Shown here in pieces: positions 8,014 to 15,191 of a stretch of 15,191 bases of DNA. A program made the translations under genes and the position numbers. A model generated the notes under the pieces. That model was not told the DNA's origin. It saw nothing but the letters and a program-made list of their open reading frames with translations, and searched no databases. How positions within the stretch are numbered: position 1 is the stretch's first letter; each line of letters begins with the position of its first letter. Origin of the DNA: Linderina pennispora (Eukaryota > Kickxellomycota > Kickxellomycetes > Kickxellales > Kickxellaceae); assembly GCF_002104995.1 (NCBI RefSeq), contig NW_024468459.1:1-15191 (forward strand), in the 5' to 3' direction.

Positions 8014-10254
8014 TTAGAGAAGGTGCCTGTCCTCGTACACATTCCACGTCGGCAACCATTGCAGGTACGCCAGGTCCTTGGCCGGCTTGTCCCAGCCAAA
8101 GGTGAAGGGCGAAAACAGCACAAACACGCCCGCGGCCACGCCGATCCCAGCCAGCACCGCCGCCAGATGCAGCGGCTTGGGCAGGAACCACCTGGCAAAG
8201 CACTGGATCTCGAACGCCAGCAGCAGCAACGCAAAGTACAGCGCTGGCAGGTAGTGGTGCAGATACGTGACGCGGCCCATCAGGAAGAACGGCAGGTAGT
8301 GCAGCGCCCAGCCGCCCCACAGCAGCTTGCCCGTGTCCCAGAACGCCGCATACTCGGCTGGGTCGCTCCAGTCCTGGATATGCCGCTGCCGCCGCACAAA
8401 CCAGTACAGCAGCTGCAGCGGGAACAGCAGACACGTGAATGACGATGCCCACCACAGCACAGGATTGCCGATCTCGTAGTACTTGATCGAGTCCTTAGCC
8501 CACGACACCAGCCGCATCGGATACAGCAGCAGCGGCCACGACCACGGCTCGCTCTCGGTGGTCTTGTACCGGTCGTGGTCCGGAATCAGCGCATTGTTCG
8601 ACAGCGACATCTCACGGTTCAGCCAAATGGTGTCGCGCACCAGCCGCCGCTTCACCAGCTTCGAAAAGTCCGCCCGCGCAAACCGCCTGTCCCGCACCTG
8701 CTCGATGTTCCACAGCGTGCTCTCCGACCTGGTCGTGTTCGCCTGCGTGCAGATCAGCTCGCTCATCCGCCTGCCCCACGCCGGCAGCCGCGACTGCGTC
8801 GCCTGCAGCAGACACCCCGATATCACATTGTACAGCCGGAAGGTCGTTGTCACCGTCCGCAGATGCGACTTCTCCAGCGGGCTCTCCTCGTCGACAATCT
8901 CGACGCGCCAGGCGTCCCAGATATTCGACTTGGTCGCGTTGCCGTCAAGGAACATGCGCCGGTCCCATCCCATGTAGTAGGGCGTCTCGCGGCCCGTGCG
9001 CAGGTAATGGACCGTACCCACATGCACAAGCCGGATCAGATCGCCGTCATTGACATGCTGCACCGGCGACGTCGAGTTCTCCCATGTGCCGTTGAGAGAC
9101 GTGATCTGCCACCAGTTGAACGCCTGCTTCCCTGCCATGCCGCCGGCTATTTGCTGCATGCCCTTGTCGGGAAACCGCAGCGACTCGTTCGCGTGGATCA
9201 GCCCGAACCCAGGCAGATGCGATCGCAGCGTGACCTGCGATCCATACGCAACCTCGTGCGGCTGCAATGCTACCACGCTGTTCTGCTGCCGTGCCTGGAA
9301 TGCCGACGGCATCTTGAAGTCACCTGTGCCGCGTGTATTGAGGATGGCAAAGTGCGCCTTGAAGCAGGCCAGGTAAATGGCCACTGGAATGGCAATCAGA
9401 CACACGGCGCGAGCTACCCAGTGTTTGATCTGCGTCACTGCATCGGTAGTCCGGTCGCTATACAGCCCAAACAGCTCCTCGATGGTGCACAGACCGACCA
9501 GCGCAATGACAAACAGCCCTACCCACTTGGAGCTGATAACGAGTCCCAGCGACACTCCTGTAAACACCAGCCACCGCCACCATGCCGGGCTAAATGCCTG
9601 CCCCCGCTGTGCCGCAAACGCCGCATACCCCAGCAGCGACATGGCCGTGAAGCACAGCAGCGGCTGGTCCAGCAGGATAAACCGGCTCATCACGCACAGC
9701 GCGTTGTCAAAAATAATAAAGCTCGCCGCCATCGCTGCAAACCCGCGGCTGAACCGCAGAAGCCGACATGTGCGGTACGCAAACGGCACCAGCATCACGC
9801 CCATCAGGGCCACGAACGACCGTTGGAACACGTAGTTTACGTGCTCCGGATACGTCGTCCCCAGCTTATACGCAAACGAGCCGTTGTGCCCGCTGATGTA
9901 CTCGGACAGCCCTACTAACATTTTCGCCAGCGGCGGATGCACGTCGTGATAGAACGTGCGGTTGACGTAGAATGCTCCAAACTTGCCAAAATGTGTTTCA
10001 TCCCAAGATACCAGGTTGCGCCGCCCGATCTGGTACAGCCGTGTGAAAGCACAGACAGCTGTCAGCAGCAGAGACACAATCCGGTCCGAGGATGTGAACT
10101 CGTTCACGTTGCTGTGTCCCGCAGAGCCGCCAACCGTGGGCCTTTTGGCTTCAGGTTGGTCGTCCTTGACACTCTCACCTTCCGAGTCGGAGTATTGCTG
10201 CATGAGTGGTTCCTGCTGGCGACGACGCCGCAGTCCCTCGTCAGTGTCGCCCAT
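8014..10254 (-). CDS. Divergent PMT2-subfamily protein O-mannosyltransferase (PMT-B, middle copy)
   Basis: 746 residues from the ATG at 10254 (context AGCGAAATGGG). The catalytic frame is intact: WDETHFGKFG at 84-93 with acidic pair D85-E86, FYHDVHPPLAKML at 101-113, R145 in the first lumenal loop region, and C-terminal WGGWALHYLPFFLMGRVTYL. The lumenal MIR region (about 335-525) is unusual. Where PMT-A and PMT-C have LLHSH, the Q-Q-Q-Q-I-T-C-Y/KDSNN stretch and a second LHSH, this copy has LIHAN (352-356), a Gly/Ala-containing stretch (365-378) and HYLRT (416-420). The third repeat is kept (GCLLQA, LPAWG). Five N-glycosylation sequons fall in this region (N356, N388, N393, N439, N506), plus N98 and N124 in the first lumenal loop. 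LYPMRLVSW and IKYYEIGNPVLWW ally it with PMT-C. It is probably an active ER mannosyltransferase with altered acceptor or partner recognition; that is inference. Intronless. Confidence 0.95.
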   Translation of the reverse strand: MGDTDEGLRRRRQQEPLMQQYSDSEGESVKDDQPEAKRPTVGGSAGHSNVNEFTSSDRIVSLLLTAVCAFTRLYQIGRRNLVSWDETHFGKFGAFYVNRTFYHDVHPPLAKMLVGLSEYISGHNGSFAYKLGTTYPEHVNYVFQRSFVALMGVMLVPFAYRTCRLLRFSRGFAAMAASFIIFDNALCVMSRFILLDQPLLCFTAMSLLGYAAFAAQRGQAFSPAWWRWLVFTGVSLGLVISSKWVGLFVIALVGLCTIEELFGLYSDRTTDAVTQIKHWVARAVCLIAIPVAIYLACFKAHFAILNTRGTGDFKMPSAFQARQQNSVVALQPHEVAYGSQVTLRSHLPGFGLIHANESLRFPDKGMQQIAGGMAGKQAFNWWQITSLNGTWENSTSPVQHVNDGDLIRLVHVGTVHYLRTGRETPYYMGWDRRMFLDGNATKSNIWDAWRVEIVDEESPLEKSHLRTVTTTFRLYNVISGCLLQATQSRLPAWGRRMSELICTQANTTRSESTLWNIEQVRDRRFARADFSKLVKRRLVRDTIWLNREMSLSNNALIPDHDRYKTTESEPWSWPLLLYPMRLVSWAKDSIKYYEIGNPVLWWASSFTCLLFPLQLLYWFVRRQRHIQDWSDPAEYAAFWDTGKLLWGGWALHYLPFFLMGRVTYLHHYLPALYFALLLLAFEIQCFARWFLPKPLHLAAVLAGIGVAAGVFVLFSPFTFGWDKPAKDLAYLQWLPTWNVYEDRHLL

Positions 10255-10466
10255 TTCGCTAAAAAAAGATAAATAGAAAGGTGGTTGAATTCAGATGGGT
10301 TGGAGAAAAGAAAAGAAAAGGCTGTGACCTAACCAGCATCGCACGAGCCTGCCCGCTAGTTCACCACGAGCAGTTGCCGATCATTCGTGCACGATGCTGG
10401 ACCACGACCGAAACACCAAAACAGAATCGGTTCAGGATATAAAGTCTATTTGAAGAAAAGAAAATT
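10255..10466 (-). promoter_or_regulatory. Compact spacer: PMT-C 3' end and PMT-B promoter
   Basis: Only 212 bases lie between the PMT-C stop and the PMT-B start. Read on the minus strand there is a C/T tract made of three TTTTC-like units at 10303-10321 and a T-run with TTTAGCGAAATG at the start. A 3' splice-like TTTTTTTAG ends 5 bases before the ATG. There is no convincing TATA box close to the start. CTTTATATCC at about 10435-10444 lies too far upstream and more likely belongs to the PMT-C 3' UTR. Confidence 0.4.
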
Positions 10467-12707
10467 CTATAGCGCGAACGGATCCTTGTAGATGTTCCAC
10501 GTCGGCAGCCACTGGCGGTACGGCAGGTCGTCCATCGACCCGGTATATCCGAACGTCAGCGGTGCAAACCAGTAGAACACCGACACCGCCACAAGCGCCC
10601 ACACAAACTGGATGCCGGTCGCCAGCTTGCCGCCAAACCACCGCTTGCTGAACTGGTCGATCTGGAACGCCAGGAACAGCAGCGCAAAGTACAGGGCTGG
10701 CAGGTAGTGGTGGATGTAGGTGACGCGCCCCATCAGGAAGAACGGCAGATAGTGGAGGGCCCAGCCGCCCCACAGCAGCTTGCTGACATTCCAAAAGTGC
10801 AGCTCCTCCTCGGGGGATGCCCAGTCGCTGCATCCGCGCATACGGCGCGCCGCATAGTATGCCAGCTGCAGCGGGAATAGCAGGCAGGCCAGAGTCGACG
10901 ACCACCACAGCACAGGGTTGCCGATCTCGTAGTACTTGATGTCGCCCTTCTTCCACGATCCGAGCATGCGCATCGGATACACCAGGAACGGCCACGTGAT
11001 CGGTCCGCTCTCCAGGTGGTTGTACTTGTCGTGGTCCGGAACCAGCGCATTGTTGGAGCGCGCCATCTCGATGTTGAGCCGCACAAAATCCCTAAGGAAG
11101 CTCGAGCGCACCTTGGGCCGCATGTCGACGCTGGGCACACGCTTGTTGATGTGCTTCTCGACCACCCATAGGCTAGCCGGCGCATTCAGGTTGTTGGCCG
11201 GGCTGCACGACACCTCGGTCTGGCGGAAGCCCCACGAGGGCAGCTTGACAGCAGCCGCAGTCAGCAGACATCCGATCTTGGCATGGCGCAGACGGAACTG
11301 CGTGGTGATCGTGTGCAGGTTCTTGTCCTGCACTGTGCTCTCCTCCTTGACAATCTCGATGCGCCAGTCGTTGTTTGGGTCCTTCCACTGAGGCTTGCCG
11401 TACGCCGTGACCTCAAAATCCCGCGTGGTAATCGGGGCTTTGTGTGCCCGATGTGAATGAAGCATGGCCTTGGTCTGCTTGTGCTGCAGCCGCACGATAT
11501 CGCCGTCACGCACCGCAACCAGCGGCTCTGCCGTGTAGTTGAACTCCTGCCCAGCCGGCTTCACCAGAATAAAGTTGTTGTTCGAGTCCTTGTGTCCGTA
11601 GCACGTAATCTGCTGCTGCTGCGAGCCCTCCGGGTACTTGTGTGGATGCGAGTGCAAGAGTCCCGAGCCAGGGTGCATTGAGCGCAGGTTCAGCTCTGAG
11701 CCATACATGATCTCGAACGGCTGCGAGCTCAGCGGGCTGCCGCGCAGACGCGCCTGGAATGCAGGCGGCATCGTGGCATCGCCAGGTCCAGTCTTGTTTA
11801 GCACCGTGAAGTGGATCTTGAAGCATGCAAGGTAGATGACCAGCGGCACAGCAATCAGCCCGACAACACGCGCAATAAAGTGCTTGGCGACGGTCTTGAC
11901 CGGCACGAACTCGGTGTACATGTTGAACAGCTCCTCGACCGTGTACAGACCCACCAGCGCAACTGCCAGGAACCCGACCCACTTGGAGCTCGACACGCAG
12001 CCCAGAGACGCACCAGTCAGCAAGAGCCAGCGCCACCACGCACACGAAAACGCCTTATGGCGGCTGTTCTGGAATCCAGCGATGGAGCACAGCGAGGCCG
12101 CCGTGAAGAACAGCAGAGGCTCGTCCAGCAGAATAAACCGGCTCATCACGCACAGCCCGTTGTCCAGGATCACAAACAGCGCCGCCAAGGTGCACATCTT
12201 GCGCGACATGTTGAGCTGCAGACACGTCAGGTAGGCCAGCGGCGCCAGCCCAATACCAAACATCGCTGTGAACATGCGCATAAACTTGTAGTTGACATAG
12301 CTGGGGTAGTCGCCCTTGAAGTTGAACGTGCCGTTGTGGCCGGCCAGGAACTCCGAGAACCCAATCAGCATCTTGGCCAGCGGCGGATGCACGTCGTGAT
12401 AGAACGTGCGGTTCAGGTAATATGCGCCAAACTTGCCAAAGTGAGATTCATCCCACGTCACGGTCGCCCGCTTGCCGATCTGGTACAGCCGCGTGACCGC
12501 GCACAGAACCGTCAGCACCGCCATTGCCGGGCCATCGACGCTGGTCTGCCAGCTGTTGCGCTGGTACGGAGTACTGGACGAAGCCGCCAGTTTCGACGGC
12601 ACAGGGTACGCTGCAAAGCTGCGATCCGCTGTTTTCGAGTCGCTGGTGAGCGGAGCCGGCTGCTGCTTGTCGCTAGCGTCGCTGCCGCCGTTCTTGCTCT
12701 TTCCCAT
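10467..12707 (-). CDS. PMT2-subfamily protein O-mannosyltransferase (PMT-C)
   Basis: 746 residues from the ATG at 12707 (context AGCCATGGG). Ser/Lys/Pro-rich cytosolic N-terminus (1-60), helix 1 at about 60-78, VTWDESHFGKFG at 83-94 (D86-E87), FYHDVHPPLAKML at 102-114, a helical block to about 300, then a MIR region (about 335-525) with intact LLHSH (350-354), SQQQQITCYGHKDSNN (362-377), LHSH (416-419) and LPSWGF (489-494). C-terminal helices contain WGGWALHYLPFFLMGRVTYI. It shares YPMR and IKYYEIGNPVLWW with PMT-B, so B and C form a pair distinct from A. The role is ER O-mannosylation of Ser/Thr on secretory and wall proteins, from dolichyl-phosphate mannose. All motifs expected for activity are present. 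First transcribed of the three; each gene has its own spacer, so separate promoters are likely. Intronless. Confidence 0.95.
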   Translation of the reverse strand: MGKSKNGGSDASDKQQPAPLTSDSKTADRSFAAYPVPSKLAASSSTPYQRNSWQTSVDGPAMAVLTVLCAVTRLYQIGKRATVTWDESHFGKFGAYYLNRTFYHDVHPPLAKMLIGFSEFLAGHNGTFNFKGDYPSYVNYKFMRMFTAMFGIGLAPLAYLTCLQLNMSRKMCTLAALFVILDNGLCVMSRFILLDEPLLFFTAASLCSIAGFQNSRHKAFSCAWWRWLLLTGASLGCVSSSKWVGFLAVALVGLYTVEELFNMYTEFVPVKTVAKHFIARVVGLIAVPLVIYLACFKIHFTVLNKTGPGDATMPPAFQARLRGSPLSSQPFEIMYGSELNLRSMHPGSGLLHSHPHKYPEGSQQQQITCYGHKDSNNNFILVKPAGQEFNYTAEPLVAVRDGDIVRLQHKQTKAMLHSHRAHKAPITTRDFEVTAYGKPQWKDPNNDWRIEIVKEESTVQDKNLHTITTQFRLRHAKIGCLLTAAAVKLPSWGFRQTEVSCSPANNLNAPASLWVVEKHINKRVPSVDMRPKVRSSFLRDFVRLNIEMARSNNALVPDHDKYNHLESGPITWPFLVYPMRMLGSWKKGDIKYYEIGNPVLWWSSTLACLLFPLQLAYYAARRMRGCSDWASPEEELHFWNVSKLLWGGWALHYLPFFLMGRVTYIHHYLPALYFALLFLAFQIDQFSKRWFGGKLATGIQFVWALVAVSVFYWFAPLTFGYTGSMDDLPYRQWLPTWNIYKDPFAL

Positions 12708-12817
12708 GGCTGAAGCAAATAACAGAAGGTCAAAGGAGAGGGAGAAGTCGTCAAGGGAGAAGGAGGAGGAGGGGGGAATTTGCTAGATGAGCACGAGTAA
12801 AGGCGAGGTTATACAAT
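12708..12817 (-). promoter_or_regulatory. PMT-C leader with strong pyrimidine tract and TATA-like site
   Basis: On the minus strand a long C/T-rich tract covers about 12728-12776 (purine-rich on the plus strand), ending some 20 bases before the ATG. TTGTATAACC at 12817-12808 is a TATA-like element about 105 bases upstream of the start. This matches the pyrimidine leaders seen before the other two PMT genes. Confidence 0.45.
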
Positions 12818-13195
12818 TGCACCGTGTGGCCGATGAGCGCATGCAGTCCGATATTTTTAGCTGATTTCCCCACACAAGGGTGATTGCCGATTACGCCTCT
12901 GATTAAGAATGCTTCGATCCCACCCCGATGAACCGATCGGGCAGACACTCGGCTCTGCCATGGTCAGACGAGTCAAAAGCGACATCTGGTTCCCACGACG
13001 GACGGGTGTGTCCGCAAAACGGATTGACTATCTTCTGCCTTACTCGTTCCTTCTACGCAGATTTGTGAGTATAAGGGGAAAGTTTTCGGTGCGCGTTCCC
13101 ACGTAGCCAGACTTGCGAGCCCGGCTCGCTCTGCTGCTGGGTCACACAGGCGGTGGCCAGTCTCATAGTGCTATGAGCCATTTAAGACGGCTGCC

Positions 13196-13762
13196 TTGCT
13201 CCATTCACGGGCCAGACCCCTGCCTCTTTGTTTTCCGCTTCGCTATCAAGAGGTTCTCACTATTTTCCGGCTACCAGAGATACAAGATGCCTGTCGCTTC
13301 GCACACATCTGCAGACACTACCAGGTAAGGCTTGATTATGAATGCAATTCCATCACAGTGCTTGCGCATTATACCGGGAAACTCGCAATCCACTTCTCAG
13401 ACATGCATGGGGTGGTAGCTTTCTTCCGTGCATGCGCCTTGCCGTGCATTTGCCAGTCTGGGCGGCGCCATAGCGCCCCTCTGGAGCTGGTGTTGTACGT
13501 GAAAGATCAGCCGTTTTCCCACCGTCACAGAGTTTCCCACACCCACGGGCTTCACATGGGCATATCCGCATGGAACGGCTGGCCATTCCTTTGCAACAAA
13601 TGTGCGGCCAAACACCCGGCCGCTGCGTGCCTCCACTGCTTGCAGTTGCTGGAATCAGGGCCAAAGAGGGCCAGCGGAGCCGCTGACCCTGGGAGCGTGC
13701 TGCCGTGGTGCAGGCGAGCAAGCACCCCGGGTAGATCGTTTTTCCCGATAGTGACGGGTTAA
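13196..13762 (+). CDS. Unrecognised 188-codon ORF, uncertain gene
   Basis: An open frame of 188 codons in an otherwise gene-free stretch, with TATAAG 121-126 bases upstream. The predicted protein is rich in His and Cys and contains CNKCAAKHPAAACLHC, a C-x2-C-x8-C-x2-C arrangement that could by chance look zinc-binding. No family is recognised. Third positions are mixed rather than strongly G/C, unlike the PMT genes, and a 140-codon ORF overlaps it on the opposite strand, so coding status is doubtful. A good splice donor (CAG/GTAAGG at 13324-13329) lies inside, 40 bases after another ATG (13287), so this could also be the first exon of a spliced transcript. Confidence 0.15.
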   Translation: MLHSRARPLPLCFPLRYQEVLTIFRLPEIQDACRFAHICRHYQVRLDYECNSITVLAHYTGKLAIHFSDMHGVVAFFRACALPCICQSGRRHSAPLELVLYVKDQPFSHRHRVSHTHGLHMGISAWNGWPFLCNKCAAKHPAAACLHCLQLLESGPKRASGAADPGSVLPWCRRASTPGRSFFPIVTG

Positions 13763-13767
13763 GAGTT

Positions 13768-13774
13768 TGACTCA
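13768..13774 (+). promoter_or_regulatory. TGACTCA, Gcn4/AP-1-type bZIP site upstream of the aminotransferase
   Basis: A perfect TGACTCA lies 175-181 bases before the ATG at 13949 and about 52 bases before the TATA box. In yeasts and filamentous fungi Gcn4/CPC1 activates amino-acid biosynthetic genes through this site. The identity and spacing fit general amino-acid control of a branched-chain aminotransferase. Activity is inferred. Confidence 0.6.
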
Positions 13775-13825
13775 CAATCTTGATGGTAGCTGCCCCTGCC
13801 TTCTCGGAACGGCCACTTTTTTGCG

Positions 13826-13833
13826 TATAAAAG
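13826..13833 (+). promoter_or_regulatory. TATA box of the aminotransferase gene
   Basis: TATAAAAG lies about 120 bases before the ATG at 13949 and is followed by a C/T-rich leader (13840-13910). It is the best TATA match in the window. Confidence 0.7.
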
Positions 13834-13948
13834 AACGCCGCCGCTTCCAGCCGCGCCCCCTCTGCCTTCCATTACTGCCACCACTTCTACCACCTGCTCT
13901 CGTTTATTTTACTAACAAGGAATCCTCTCTTTTTCATCACCTGATACC

Positions 13949-15147
13949 ATGGCTCCTTCATTACTACGCCTGGCCACTCGCTACAACACCATCGGCGCAT
14001 GCTTGTTACACACTACGGGCCAAGGTGGCTAGCTCGTCGGCGCTGCCCAACATCCAGTCCGCAGCTATCCAGAAAGACGCTGACCACCGAGCCGAAGCCA
14101 CTTGTGGCCAAGGAGAAGCTGTTGTTTGGCCACACGTTCTCGGACCACATGCTGACTGTCGACTGGACGCGCAAGGGCGGGTGGCAGAAGCCGGCAGATC
14201 ATTCCGTACGGCCCGCTGTCGATTGACCCGTCGGCGTCGGTGCTGCACTATGCGTTCGAGTGCTTTGAGGCCTGAAGGCGTACCGTGATGCCAAGGGCAA
14301 CATCCGGCTGTTCCGGCCGGACAAGAACATGACGCGGATGAATTCGAGCGTCGAGCGGCCTGTACCTGCCGCAGTTCGACGGCGCCGAGGCATTGAGTGC
14401 ATCAAGGAGCTGGTGCGCACGGACCAGCGCTGGGTTCCCGACGGCAAGGGCTATTCGCTGTACATCCGCCCGACCGTCATTGCCACTGAGAACACATTAG
14501 GCGTGCATGCGGCCAACAGCGCCAAGCTCTTTGTCATCACCTCGCCCTGCGGGCCCCTACTTCCCGACGGCTCAAGGCCGTCAGCCTGTACTGCGACGAG
14601 ACGAACGTGCGCGCGTGGCCCGGAGGCGTCGGCAACCGCAAGCTGGGTGCCAACTACGCGCCGTCGGTGGCCCGCAGGCCGCCAGCCGAGAGAGGGTACC
14701 AGCAGATCCTGTGGACCATCGGCGAGGACCACGAGCTCATGGAGGTTGGAACCATGAACCTGTTTGTGTACTGGAAGAATGAGCAGGGCGAGCTGGAGCT
14801 CGTTACGCCGCCGCTCGACGGCACTATCCTGCCGGGTGTCACCCGCGACTCGATTCTGGAGCTCGCTCGCAGCTGGGGCGGCATCAAGGTGTCGGAGCGC
14901 AAGGTCAACATGAAGCAGGTTGCCAAGGCCAGCGACGAGGGCCGCCTGCTCGAGTGTTTGGTGCCGGTACTGCGTGCGTTGTCACCCCGGTCAACCGCAT
15001 CCACTTCCAGGGCAAGGACTACGTCATCCCGCTTGACCCGGCCAAGCCCGATCGCAGGCTGGCCCGCTGGCCGCCCGTGTCTACGACACGCTGACTGGCA
15101 TCCAGTACGGCGAGATTGAGTCGGACTGGTCGGTGCTGGTCGACTAA
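13949..15147 (+). CDS. BAT1: Branched-chain amino acid aminotransferase (mitochondrial type), reading frame broken by many indels
   Basis: Transfers the amino group between Leu, Ile or Val and 2-oxoglutarate using PLP; class IV aminotransferase. The start [12 protein letters not shown] is Arg-rich and amphipathic, like a mitochondrial presequence. Recognisable blocks follow in three alternating frames: [64 protein letters not shown] (PLP lysine codon at 14640-14642), [11 protein letters not shown] (14742 on), [15 protein letters not shown], then the [10 protein letters not shown] end with TAA at 15145. Total span is about 400 codons, normal for the family. Frame changes are needed near 14010-14030, 14075, 14195, 14270, 14360, 14390, 14555, 14570, 14956 and 15062, several beside G/C runs. 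The blocks themselves are conserved, with no nonsense substitution. This looks more like sequence error than decay, but a recent pseudogene is not excluded. A CVVT stretch near 14975 replaces the CXXC of mammalian enzymes. Confidence 0.88.
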
Positions 15148-15191
15148 CGGAGGCGAGAGAGTAGTTGCATGTTTGATTATATAAATCCGGA

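Larger units (their letters stand above)
12818..13948. other. Divergent intergenic region between PMT-C and the aminotransferase
   Basis: About 1.1 kb. Visible items: an odd palindrome GCGAGCC-C-GGCTCGC at 13115-13129; TATAAG at 13070-13075; a hairpin-capable stretch at 13453-13484 (CCAG...CTGG enclosing GGGCG...CGCCC); an unrecognised ORF at 13196-13762 (listed separately); a TGACTCA element and a TATA box for the downstream gene. I looked for tRNA boxes and for U1, RNase P and SRP RNA signatures and found none. Confidence 0.5.

Noticed and set aside
8575-9918. 447-codon plus-strand ORF antisense to PMT-B
   Set aside because: Same codon-aligned antisense effect as over PMT-A; composition dominated by Arg, Gln, His and Pro, no recognisable domain.
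11811-12713. 300-codon plus-strand ORF antisense to PMT-C
   Set aside because: Same codon-aligned antisense effect; no domain, and it spans the PMT-C start.
12895-12930. tRNA-like B-box (GCTTCGATCCC)
   Set aside because: No matching A-box or cloverleaf arms upstream, so not a tRNA.
13300-13330. Possible U1 snRNA 5' end on the minus strand (CTTACCTGG)
   Set aside because: Only the splice-donor complement matches; the loop sequences and Sm site expected in U1 are absent downstream.
13353-13775. 140-codon minus-strand ORF
   Set aside because: Overlaps the plus-strand ORF at 13196-13762, has no recognisable domain and ends inside the promoter region of PMT-C; no better supported than chance.

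Overview
The window reads as nuclear DNA of a fungus. The case rests on three fungal-type protein O-mannosyltransferases, two members of the fungus-specific FunK1 kinase-like family, an SFT2 Golgi protein, an Hnt1-type HIT hydrolase and a mitochondrial-type branched-chain aminotransferase, together with TATA boxes about 75-125 bp upstream of starts and pyrimidine-rich leaders. The long O-mannosyltransferase genes are uninterrupted by introns and their codons mostly end in G or C. An early-diverging, intron-poor fungus such as a Kickxellomycotina member (Coemansia/Linderina-like) would fit, but that placement is inference.

Layout. Positions 1-3369 hold two divergently oriented FunK1-like genes separated by about 900 bp. 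The left one runs off the window edge and carries one frame break. The right one (477 aa) has the FunK1 N-terminal region but no recognisable kinase catalytic core. A non-coding stretch (3370-3975) leads to two short housekeeping genes on the plus strand: an Hnt1/HINT-type HIT nucleotide hydrolase (3976-4449) and an SFT2-family Golgi membrane protein (4691-5176). From 5308 to 12707 the minus strand carries a head-to-tail array of three PMT2-subfamily O-mannosyltransferases. They are called A, B and C here by position; transcription order is C, B, A. A is the most canonical. B and C resemble each other more, and B has lost the conserved motifs of two MIR repeats while gaining N-glycosylation sequons. 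A 1.2-kb stretch (12708-13948) follows, with one unrecognised 188-codon ORF, and then a branched-chain aminotransferase (13949-15147, plus strand). Its product is unmistakable but its reading frame is broken about ten times by single-base indels. A TGACTCA (Gcn4-type) element and a TATA box precede it.

How the genes relate. The PMT array and SFT2 both belong to the secretory pathway (ER O-mannosylation and Golgi traffic), but nothing indicates co-regulation beyond neighbourhood. The FunK1 pair looks like an accessory, less constrained segment with weaker G/C bias at third codon positions. The most notable points are the triple PMT2 array with a divergent middle member, the FunK1 protein without a kinase core, and the dense frame breaks confined to the aminotransferase.
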